DNA from: Circinella minor
Lineage: Eukaryota > Mucoromycota > Mucoromycetes > Mucorales > Lichtheimiaceae
Assembly (NCBI GenBank): GCA_016758965.1
Contig: JAEPRB010000177.1
Coordinates: 1 to 64,000, forward strand
Direction: 5' to 3'
Length of the DNA stretch: 64,000 nt
Shown here: one piece after another, positions 25,558-35,635 of the stretch
Layout of the letters: each line of letters begins with the position of its first letter
How positions within the stretch are numbered: the stretch's first letter is position 1
Position numbers and translations under genes: made by a program
The notes under the pieces: model-generated
Told to the model about the DNA's origin: nothing
Databases searched by the model: none
The model's input: only the letters and a program-made list of their open reading frames with translations

Positions 25558-27850
25558 TTAGTCGCTACCACCATTACCATTATTACCAGTGTCGTTACTG
25601 GAATCTTTGTCGTGATGACTATTGATACTTCGAGCTTGATTTAATTCCACCTTTTCATTACCAAGAGAAGCAGGAGGATTGGATGCTTCAACATCCTTGG
25701 TTGGGGCAGATGGAGCACCATATCGAATATTACGTACACACAAAGCAGCAATAACACCAAGACCACCAGCAACCATGGGTACCACAAAGACGTTTTTCAA
25801 CGATTGCATATAAGCATGAATAATAGGTCCTTGGTATTCCACTGGAAGTTCGCGAATATATAAATAGTTTGTAAGTGCACCATATTTGCCTGCAACTGCA
25901 AGGACTTGAGGATCAATGCCAGCAAATTGAGCTTTCAAGAATGTAGCAAATAAAGTTTGATAAATGGCAACACCAATGGATGATGCTAATAACATGAAAA
26001 AGTTATTCTAAAAACGCATATATAGATATATATTAGAACCAATGTATGTACTTTTTTTTTTTTTAGAATGAAATAAAATGAAGTATGCAGATAAGTAAAA
26101 TTAACTTACCAAACTGGTAGCAACAGCCATAAATTCTTTTCCAGCTGCGGCTTGAACACCCAAGACACAGTTTTGTTGAGAAAGACCAAATGCAAAACCT
26201 ATCAAATTAATTAAAATGTGAGAAACGTATCGAGCAAAAAAAAAAAAAAAAAGAAAAAGAAAATGAAAATGGTAGTTAGAAATAATAAAAAAAAACTTAC
26301 CACAGAAGGCCAAAAAGCCTGCTTGTCTTCCCCAGTTAGCGGTTTCATCAACAGTGTAAAACAAACCGTAGCCAAGAAGATTTGATGCAGCACCAATAAC
26401 AATATAAAGTTTAACGTGTGGGAATTTGCTCAACAAGATACCACTACCAATGGAACCACCAATCAAGCAAATCATGAACGGGATAAGTCGGATACCAGAT
26501 TCAGAACTGTTGGCACCGAATACAGATTGGAAAAGAACAGGACCAAAATACAAAGTACCAATGAATCCAAGACCTAAGGTGATCATGTACAAATAAATAG
26601 CTAAGATTCTAGGATTTGCAAAAATTTGATATGGCATAATCTATATTTTTTTTATATTGGAATGTGAGTTGAGTAAACAAAATATTTATATAATAATAGT
26701 TGAAAACGGAAAAAAAAAAAAGTAAACTTACAGGTTCCTTGGCAATCCATCCTTCAGAAATAATTAATAAAATTAAAGATACACCAGCGGCAACAAATGG
26801 ACCAATGCAGTGACCAGAGCCCCAGCCCAATTGAGGACCCCAACTAAGAGCAAGCAAAAGACAGACGATAAAACTAATAGAAAAGATAGTACCCAAGAAA
26901 TCGATACGCTTGATCTTTGTCATCATGGATTCTTCACGAACTTCACTGGTTTCTTTGAATACGAAGAAGACAATTAAAAAGGCTATACCACCGAGAATGA
27001 TGTTCAACCAAAAGTCCCAACGCCATGAGAGATAATCAACAAAAGCACCACCAATCAATGGGCCAACGACACTAGCAAGGCCATAGACGACGATAAGCAT
27101 ACTTTGTAACTTGGGACGTAAGTTTACTGGTGCTATATCACTGATAATAACAAATACCATTGACATGATGCCACCAGCACCAAAACCTTGCAATGTTCTA
27201 CCGGCGATTAAACCTTCGATATTTGGTGTAAGGGCATTTACCAAAGAACCAACGAAGAAAATACCTAATCCGAAAACAAGAATTGGTTTCCGTCCAAAAA
27301 TATCTGAGAACTATATAATAAGTGTATATTTTTTTTTTTTTAGGTTAGGTTAAAATTATGGAATTGTCTATTTCTGGTATTAAAAAAAAAATCTGCTTCA
27401 TGGAAAAAATTATTACCTTTCCAGATAATGGTTGAAATGCGTTCTAATGAAAAAAAAAAAAAAGATTTACAAAAATTTTAATATATATCTATTAAAGCAA
27501 TAAAAAATTACAGAGTATAAAAAAATAAAAATAAAGCAAGTCATTACCATAGAAACCATGTATGAAGTAGCAATCCAAGTTTGTTTTTCTAAGGCATCAA
27601 GTTCAGTGGCAATAATAGACATTGCTGGAGCAACAACAGTTGAATTTAATGAAACCATAAACATTGCCAACAGAACACTGATAACCAATAAAACAAATTT
27701 TAGTGTATCTAATAATGTACGTTTTGGCTGTGATTGTTGTTCCTCAGTTGATTGTTGTTGTTGTTCATTATTTAATTTTCCACTTATAACAGAAGAAGCA
27801 TCGATTGAAGTCATAGTGCTTTGATCGGCACTACTTAATGATTGAGGCAT
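25558..27850 (-). CDS. MFS multidrug-type transporter (14-TM, DHA2-like), copy 1
   Basis: Plasma-membrane or vacuolar proton antiporter family; the substrate cannot be read from sequence. Exons (minus) 27850-27548, 27443-27417, 27310-26732, 26640-26301, 26198-26110 and 26007-25558 give 595 residues. Motifs: SLNSTVVAPAMSIIATEL in TM1 (14-TM family motif D1), DIFGRKP after TM2 (motif A), AGRTLQGFGAGG in TM4, and YGLASVVGPLIGGAFVD (motif C, antiporter). Then WRWDFWLN, the later TM block QSVFGANSSESGIRLIP, and LSQQNCVLG. The N-terminus is Q/S-rich and the C-terminus hydrophilic (G/N/D-rich). The second exon is only 27 nt (NAFQPLSGK). A paralogue with the same exon lengths lies at 35636-38131. Confidence 0.93.
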
Positions 27851-28469
27851 ATTTTATTATACCCGAAAGTTTTAAGAAAAAAAAAAAAGATATGAAAATA
27901 AAAAAAGTGGGTGATTTAAAAGAAATTGTTCGTCTCCACTCATCCTATATATACTTTTAGCGGATCAAAAAAACCATTTGTTGACCTCGTGCTCCGCCAA
28001 AAGAATAGAGCCAATCAAGTTTGCTTAAACAGTTTTACCGATTATATTTGTTCTACACAATTGTATTGCAGCGGTTGAATAGTCCAGCCGATAATAATTC
28101 TGATATGATCCCTTTCCATATTATTATTTTTACTTTATCCATCCATTCTATATCATGCCAGAAATTTATTGCGGTTATTTATTTTAATAACTTGAACGAT
28201 TTTTTTTTTAGTAAAAAAGCTGTGTATGACATTATTAAACAGAAAAAAACAAAGAACATTCCAAAACTTGGTTATTTAGAAAAATTGAAATAGAAATAAT
28301 GTTAACTTAAGTTTGAAGGAACTGGGTTTTGCCGCGAAAATGTTTTGTGTGACATATCTTTTTCAGGAAAAAGTGCAACTGTTTAAAGGTACAAAGGGCT
28401 TTGCTCACAACTTTAAAAATTACATAAAAGGGTATAATCTAAAAAAAAAAAAAAAATACAGAAGTTGCC
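27851..28469. other. Intergenic, MFS copy 1 upstream
   Basis: Promoter side of the minus-strand MFS gene, then AT-rich sequence up to the foldback element. The open frame at 28021-28293 has no recognisable domain. Nothing else seen. Confidence 0.4.
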
Positions 28470-28970
28470 CTCAAGGTGCGAATTAATTCTTAAAAAAATC
28501 GAGCTATTATCTTTTTAAAAGATACCTATTTTGGTGTACGGTTGACGTGTACACAAAGCTGTTCTCAAGATGTATAAAATGTACCTAATTTGGTGTTTGG
28601 TTGACGCGTACATAAAGCTGTTCACAAGGTTCAAATTTATTTACAAAAAAAAAATCGAGTTACTCTAGGCTATACTTATTTATAATTGACGTGTACATTA
28701 GCGGAATTGAGTGTTTTTTGAACAACCAAACAATGGACAACAACAACAACAACAGTAGAAGGAATCTTCAAGCAGAAATAAGAAGAAGATGAAAAATTTC
28801 TGAGATGTGAAGCATTGTAATAAACAAATTATGAAACGGATATTGGGATATTTTAGATACCATATTAAATCACCAATAATGCCCAAATGGCATTTTTAAG
28901 CCACTCAGATACCAAATTAGGTATATATATACCATATAAAGTAATACAAAAAATTAATTCGCACCTTGAG
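28470..28970. mobile_element. Foldback/MITE-like element with 19 bp terminal inverted repeats
   Basis: CTCAAGGTGCGAATTAATT at 28470-28488 is matched exactly, inverted, at 28952-28970. A second inverted pair lies inside: TACCTAATTTGGT at 28582-28594 and its complement at 28911-28923. The left part holds three related subterminal units starting at 28470, 28564 and 28623, each with CTCAAG or CACAAG; the variable motif GGTTGACG.GTACA.AAAGCTGTT lies at the end of the first two. An ATG at 28733 opens a short MDNNNNNSRR frame that stops quickly, perhaps the remnant of an element gene. I could not find a clear target-site duplication. Superfamily unknown. Confidence 0.55.
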
Positions 28971-30281
28971 AAGCATATTAAGAATATTTAAAGTATGGGA
29001 ACTACAAAGAAAAGAATGCTATATAGCATTTATGATTTCTACATTATCAATTTATTTACACTTTGAATGACATAACATATTAATGAAAAATTTATCACTA
29101 ATAAAAAAATAATAATCCACTACGTACTGTCAAGTAAGATATAGTAGCCCGATTTTTTGAAAAGAATGCTTTAACTTTTTTCCACTAATCTAGATTTTGA
29201 CATTCATTTTTCGGTAAACAATTTTATACTTCGGCGCAATGGTTTCCGAACAAGAATTATGTCGGAGCTCAAGTTGAAGATCTAAATGATCCAACCACCT
29301 TGAATTTTTCCTAATGATAAGGCGGGGCCTGTTTTCCCCATCATGGCGGAGGATCATGTTTTCATTCATTTTGGCACTAAGGGGTCTTTTGATTGACTGT
29401 GTGATTTTTGCAGTCGGCAGGAATATTATAGAACTCCGGTAGTGAAAACCCTCCTTAAAAGCTCTGGCTTTCACTAGTGATTTTTTTTTATTAGCATATA
29501 CACGAACTCAAATATCGCGAAGTTTACTTTTCATTCGTATGGGAAAATCTATACTCTTTATAAAAAAAAAAAAGCTTACCTTTTTAAGTGAATAAACTTA
29601 TAAACGAAGTAGTTTATTCTTTATAAACAAATAATATAAATTATTTTTCATAAGCGAACAAATTTACTTTCATAACTGAATAAAGTTTATTTATCATAAG
29701 TGATGTATTAAAAAAGGTTCGAAGGCTACCCTGTATATTGAACATGAAACATTGTATATCATGTTGAAGCTTTGTCTGGATTGTCACGTGCGCTTTTATC
29801 CACAATGAAAATTGTTTGTTTTATTTAACGTCTCCGTTGAATACAGCGTCAGATCTGCCATATTTGTTCGAGACGGATTACAAAAAACTATATAGAAGGA
29901 AAGAACCCCTGTTGTTGACACAGGGAAAAAATAGGGAAAAAAGGTATAAAAAGCACTTTTATCTGCGGAACCCAAACCAGTACCTCCTGGATCAGCTACA
30001 CAAAAAATGACGACAACCAAGGCCCAAGAGTTATTCAAACCAGACGATGCTATTTCTAGTATTACCCTGAAGCAACTTTAAAAAGAAGCTTTCAACTCGG
30101 TCATGCGACAAAACTGTGTTATTACGGGAGGTTCGAGTAAAACATGGTGGCGACGTTGGGATAAACGCTGTGAGTGACGGTTCCGAGTAGTTTACGCATT
30201 ATTATAAAGGTGAGTGATAAGGCATTAATAATAATAAATTTCAAAAAGAAGAAAAAGGTTTTAAAGTAATAATAAGTTCAA
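28971..30281. other. Intergenic with degenerate coding-like pieces
   Basis: Includes imperfect short repeats of the type AAGTGAATAAACTTATAA and CATAAGCGAACAAATTTACT (29585-29705). At 30007-30174 a frame beginning MTTTKAQELFKPDDAISSIT has an in-frame TAA after about 24 codons and continues coding-like (CVITGGSSKTWWRRWDKR). This may be the wreck of a gene; its family is not recognised. Confidence 0.3.
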
Positions 30282-30676
30282 GATATTAATCCTATTTTAA
30301 ATATAATAACTCAGCAGAACATAAACACACAATACCATCATCAGCACTATTACCAACAACAAAGCTACTAGTGACAACATCATTGAATACAGCAGCAACA
30401 TCTTCATTATACAAGGAATTTTTTGTTTGTAGTCTGGATCTACTTGTTACTGCAAATTATCTAACAAGTGAATTTGAGGAGTCTGGTGTCATAACGCGCA
30501 TGGATATAATCAAAGACAGAGCCACTGGTCAATTCAGAGGATATGGAGTTGCTACATACAAAAACGAAGAGGATGCAATCAAGGCAATGATCGGTATGAA
30601 TGGTATCAAAATATTTTCGAAGAAGATTTGTGTCAAATTTCGAAGCCAACGAAACACGATAAAAACAAAAACATAG
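30282..30676 (+). pseudogene. RNA-recognition-motif (RRM) fragment without a start codon
   Basis: An open frame without ATG before the domain encodes one RRM and ends at a TAG. RNP2 is FFVCSL. The linker helix is ANYLTSEFEESGVITRMDIIKDRATG. RNP1 is GQFRGYGVATY. EEDAIKAMIGMNG and KKICVKFRS close the fold. The upstream part is T/S/L-rich. Either it is a 3' exon whose upstream exon I could not find, or a retroposed or broken copy of an RRM protein. Domain identity is clear; gene status is not. Confidence 0.55.
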
Positions 30677-31939
30677 CTACATCATCCATCTATTCTTACC
30701 GACACAACTATTCGTACTGATAAATGTTTCGTTGCTCTTATTCAAGGGGTTGTTATCCAATAATCAAATTCAATTACTGTTACCGACTTGGTAATAGGTA
30801 GACTTAAAAAATGAACTCATGAGTTATATAAGTTGTACAAGCCGGTCCAGTAATATAAAAAGGCTGTTGGGCCCTAATAAAAGTCCACTATATATAGAAC
30901 AAGTCTATAACAATTACATACTTCCTAAAGAATCAAGATGATTTAAAATTTCAATACGTAAATGTAAAAAGCTGAACTTCTCAAGAAGAAAAAAAAATAT
31001 CATTTGTGCATATATATAGTAACAAATTCCAACAGCTCCTTTTTTATTATATAATAACTCGTTTGTAAACAATTTGTCATTTCTACCAACATACTGCGAT
31101 TGCTTTCACACCTAAATAATGTCTCTTTATTAAAACGTTTCTCACTTTCAAAAAAAATGTAGTTCAGTCAGTCGATCAATAGTACAGTTTAAATTGTTAT
31201 ATGAAGCATGCAATATCGCCCTAATTATCTATACATGCCATTTTTTTTAGAGCATCACCTGTACTATAAAAACATACGTTCTTTTGTCACTTTCAAAATA
31301 AATATACTTTGAGCTGTATTTAGTCATTTTCGTTTTGTTCGTAAATCAAGTGAACAAACTTATATAAATATTTACTCTGAATCATTTTCCAGTTTAACAC
31401 CACGTTATAATATCCGCCATTTATGGTACATTTCACAGGACTGTTCATCGCCATTTATTCAAATATTTTATCAGCTAGTGTATTTATAACCAACAATAAA
31501 ATTCAGAAGGGATGAACGTTTCCCCCTATATCATAATAAGGTTACGTATCCGCGACGTTGTTTCGAAATAAACGCCTGATTATAACATCATTTGAGTTTT
31601 CATAACTCACACGCAACTAATATAATATTTCTAATAGTTGTTATTTTAGCATACCAAAAGGGAAAAAAACAGAAAATAATCAAATTAAAATAGAGATGTA
31701 CATATTAAACTGCTGTTAAATTAATCATATCATTACATTTGTCATTCAGATAGCATATGATAGTAAATTATAAGCACCACTTCAGTCGCTACATTAAGTC
31801 ATTTATTTTTATGAAGTTATTTTTAGAGTCATTATAATATAATAAAGTAAGAAATAAAAAGTAATTGTAATAAATTAATACAGTAAATTATATAGTACAG
31901 TTTATCAAAAGAAGATGATCAAACTAATTTTTGAAGAGC
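30677..31939. other. Intergenic, nothing recognised
   Basis: AT-rich DNA between the RRM fragment and the 3' end of the acetyltransferase gene. No protein-like frame, repeat or RNA gene was seen. Confidence 0.4.
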
Positions 31940-33400
31940 TCAGTGACAGCATTTTTGTAAATTACGAATGACTGCTTGACCAAATGCCTCAGCTTTAGAT
32001 CCTTCCAGTGAACCATTTTGCCATCCAATAGTTGCATACATGGAATCCTTTGTACTAATAGAATTTACATTCAATGCTGTTGTAAATATTTGTGTACTTT
32101 GACAAAACCAAATTGATTCAATTTTCCATATGTCATTATCATCTGTTGGAGGAACAAATTTGCCTAAATCAGATAGTTCAATACCACCGGCACGATGCAT
32201 TGTGGGATTTGACACCCAATGGTCATACCAAAAATCACAGTAATCCTCTGGATACTTTGAAAGATACTTTAAAAGCCCAGCTTCTTTGGCTGCTTCACCT
32301 TTATTGGCTTTCAATTGTGTTTGATATGTTTTAGCCATATCCCAAAAGTCACCACCAGATAATAATTGTGGCAGTTTTTTCCATGTATGTGAATAGGAAC
32401 CAACAAAATTACCCATTTCATTTTCAGGCACAGCTGGTGTACAGAACGAACGACAATTGACTGGAGTACTGGTTGAAACAATCTTTTCTTGTCGATATAC
32501 TTCAGCAAAAGCAGAAACTACGGCTACCATAATCGCTGCATGTGGAGTAACACCATGTTTTCGACATGTTGTGCACACATCATTCCAAGTGACCCCACCT
32601 AATTCAATTGTTCGTACCACAGTATCATGTCGCGCTTTTGCTTTGTCCGTAATACCAGGATGATCACCAGCCCAACCTTGAGGAAACCAAGTTTTTGTCA
32701 GAAGATCAGGCAAAGCCTTTTTAGCAATCATACGGGACACAACACCTATCATATTCCAAGCAGTTGGCATTGGTGCTTGTCGGTCTTCATAAGGTAATCC
32801 AAGAATAGTTTCTACCTTTGGCTTTATAACATACCCATCTTCATGCTTATCTGTCAATTGCTTTGATTGTAGTTTAACCTTATTAATTTCGTGAAGCAAA
32901 CCTTGCCAAAATATAGATAAACTTTTGCCATCTGCAATTACATGGTGAGCCGTCAAAGTAATGGTGCATTCGTCAAGACGATCGTCATGAGTACAAATAT
33001 GTAAATGCCAAAGTGGTACAGTTTGATCATTGAAATTGAATTCATGGTCACATTCACTGGCAATAACTTGAGCAAGTTTTGAACGATCCCAGAATGGTAC
33101 TTGTTGTTCGACATTAATAATCTCATATAGATCAATTTGATTCAAACGAATAAAATGAGCGGTCTGTTTATCATTTTCCCCCACTACAAGTGAAAGCTGA
33201 GGGTGTTTTTCGATTAAGCTGGTGAGTGGCACTTGCAGTTGTGCCAAATAAAACTGTTTAGGGTCATCAAATTGTGTGTTGTTTCGTGGTATATGACGCA
33301 ATGTTGCAGTTGCTGTTACAGTTCCATAACATTGGGTCAGGTGCTTAGAAAGTTGATATTTTTCAAGCAACCCCAAAGAACGCTCGACTGTTGTTGACAT
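31940..33400 (-). CDS. Alcohol O-acetyltransferase-like (AATase/condensation-fold) protein
   Basis: Single-exon protein of 486 residues from the ATG at 33400 (MSTTVERSLG). The frame stays open upstream, but the extra 37 residues are hydrophobic and start just after a promoter-like region, so the shorter form is preferred. The catalytic HxxxDG motif is AHHVIADGKS, with His153 and Asp157. N-terminal FDDPKQFYLAQLQVPLTSLI and VPLWHLHIC fit the chloramphenicol-acetyltransferase/condensation fold of fungal alcohol acetyltransferases. The later block is VSTSTPVNCRSFC...NFVGSYSHTW. Likely reaction: acyl transfer from acyl-CoA to an alcohol, giving esters; the true acceptor is unknown. It stands alone, with no cluster around it. 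Confidence 0.8.
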   Translation of the reverse strand: MSTTVERSLGLLEKYQLSKHLTQCYGTVTATATLRHIPRNNTQFDDPKQFYLAQLQVPLTSLIEKHPQLSLVVGENDKQTAHFIRLNQIDLYEIINVEQQVPFWDRSKLAQVIASECDHEFNFNDQTVPLWHLHICTHDDRLDECTITLTAHHVIADGKSLSIFWQGLLHEINKVKLQSKQLTDKHEDGYVIKPKVETILGLPYEDRQAPMPTAWNMIGVVSRMIAKKALPDLLTKTWFPQGWAGDHPGITDKAKARHDTVVRTIELGGVTWNDVCTTCRKHGVTPHAAIMVAVVSAFAEVYRQEKIVSTSTPVNCRSFCTPAVPENEMGNFVGSYSHTWKKLPQLLSGGDFWDMAKTYQTQLKANKGEAAKEAGLLKYLSKYPEDYCDFWYDHWVSNPTMHRAGGIELSDLGKFVPPTDDNDIWKIESIWFCQSTQIFTTALNVNSISTKDSMYATIGWQNGSLEGSKAEAFGQAVIRNLQKCCH

Positions 33401-33860
33401 TGGGGTTGTAAAGGAAAGATAAATAAAATAAAATGATCCTTTTACGGATCCGAGGGCAGCAAAAGTCAAGAACTGGGTTACACAAACTTTCAATGAGTTT
33501 ACCCACTTCACTTCGGAACTTTTTACTTTGACAAATGGCGGGTTATTAACTATTTGAGGTTAAGTAATTCTGTTACTATAGTAAGATTTATAATCATTCT
33601 CGATTTTAAAATAGGTGAAATACGATTTTATTACAGGGTATACTATCCATCATAGCATTTTTTTTGTGATTATGGATGGCTAAGTACTCTTTCACAATTT
33701 TCCCATCCTAAAAAAAACCATCTGAATGAACAGAATGGATACACCCCAAGACAGATATATTTATCTAAATGTTAGCCTTTCTCTTTCCGACACATCAACT
33801 CTATACTTAAATTTTGCACCATGTAAGACACTTCACAATTTTTTTACATATGAATTTGCA
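33401..33860. other. Intergenic upstream of the acetyltransferase
   Basis: Promoter side of the minus-strand acetyltransferase gene. A short imperfect inverted repeat lies around 33636-33685, starting at TACAGGGTA, which resembles small transposon ends. No gene seen. Confidence 0.35.
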
Positions 33861-34328
33861 CTACGCTTCATAAAATAAACAATACTTGTTATTGGTCTGT
33901 AATAAAGGGTAATACTGACAAGGAAAGAAAATTTGTTCATCGGCAGGACTTTTTCTTTGTAAAATTCTTACGTAACACCTTGAGAAAAGCTTGCGAGGTT
34001 TGCGAGGGCTAGTGTAACAATCATGAGCAGGTATATTCTTTACTTGGATATTTGTGGAATGTTGATTCAGGACATGAAAATATATAATGTTAATAATAGA
34101 AATTGAAGAAAAGAAAGAATAGAAGAAAGAAAGACCAGCTTTTGAAAACAAGCGAATACAATAAAAGAATGCTTTTTTTTTTTCAAGATGAACATCACGA
34201 ATGTTTTCAAGAGTGATATCGCGAAGTATCACATCAAGGTACACGATATAATATCGATCAGGACAAAGAGAGGATGTCATAAGACCTCTGTAACCCATTA
34301 TATTTTCAGTTGCGAACAGAAAAAACAT
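33861..34328 (-). pseudogene. Possible relic of a piggyBac-type transposase C-terminus
   Basis: A 155-codon open frame on the minus strand. Its last third (IPAHDCYTSPRKPRKLFSRC, then VRILQRKSPADEQIFFPCQY...KYCLFYEA) has the spacing of Cys and aromatic residues of the zinc-finger-like tail of piggyBac transposases. The rest is AT-driven and has no catalytic residues I can point to. This is a weak resemblance and could be wrong. Confidence 0.2.
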
Positions 34329-35635
34329 TAGAGATGCATTGTGATTAGTAAAAACGACAAAATACTTTTAGCGTTTAAATGGATAATAGTTTATAATGTT
34401 GTCACTGGTATACAATTAAAAAGAATCCACCGCTCTAAAGTACTTATATCATATACCTTACATACAGCTCAATGTAAATCTTTCTGCTGTTCCCATAAAT
34501 ATCAGCAACAAATTTCTTGCCATAAGTTTCTCAACTTATTGAGGGTCAATGCAGTGTATTACAACAATGGGCAGAACAGGTATCGTTTTGGTGAGGAACT
34601 ACCCTTTTAATTATGGCTTTCCTGAATAGAAATAAAGACAAGACTGTTACGGAGAATAAGTATACTACGCGGGATAAGAAGGGTTTTATTATGTCACAAA
34701 CTTACATTTTTAAAAAATTTGAGTAAAAAGAATTAAAAGCAGCTTCATTATATACCATCTTTATTCATTCCATATCACCTTAAGATACAACATGCGACTT
34801 TTTTTTTCGCAGGTTTTCAATTGTAGTAGTGCAGCACCAAAAGCCATTGGCCAATCCTCTTGTGAGATAAACTACAGTAAGATTTCTCTTACTAAACTTA
34901 CATATTTCATCAAGCAACTGTACAATTTATTTTCTTCTTTATATAATCACTTTTTTGTGAAAAACATCTCTTATAATTAATTTTACAATATGGAAACCAA
35001 TTTTTTGAAATAAATAATATAAAAGTATATTAAATTTTTACTGTTAGTTAGTATCAAATCGTTCGAATATTATCCACAAAAAAGTGACAATTGTTCTTGG
35101 ATATTTATTTGCCATTTAATTACGTAATAATAACAATAATATAAAAATATGTGTGTTATGATGCAAAAGAAATCATGCTGCTAATGTCACAACCCCGCGC
35201 AAAAAAAAAAATCGAATCGTTAGTTTAACAACGCGAAATATAAAATGAAATGTATGAAATGAAGTGTCTTTTTATTTCTATTATAGTCTATTAGGTTATA
35301 TAATATATAGTGTTTTTTTGCGATCATTATTATATTACAAACGTTATCATAATAAGGGAAAATAATAAATATCTAAGATCGATAAGTAAAAGTTTTGGTG
35401 TTCATATCGTTTGTGTGAAGGCTGAAGATTATCTAATACGTACGTAATGCAAAAATAAAAAATAAAAATTAAAGTGACAGATGACTCTGTTGTGTGCTAT
35501 GTAGAGTAATTTATACAATTATAAAAAAGATGATGGGATGTGAATTATCAACAAAAAAAAAACAAGGGAATAATTATAAGAATAATAATAATTTATATAA
35601 TAAAGGGATTTTCTTTCAGGAAAGAAAAAAGAATG
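34329..35635. other. Intergenic, 3' flank of MFS copy 2
   Basis: AT-rich. Short open frames (34341, 34792, 35494) show no domain. On the minus strand 34440-34600 looks weakly coding, with several stops, and may belong to the same relic as the frame at 33861-34328. Nothing else seen. Confidence 0.35.

Noticed and set aside
26211..26402. Minus-strand frame within MFS copy 1
   Set aside because: Alternative frame reading through an intron poly-T tract.
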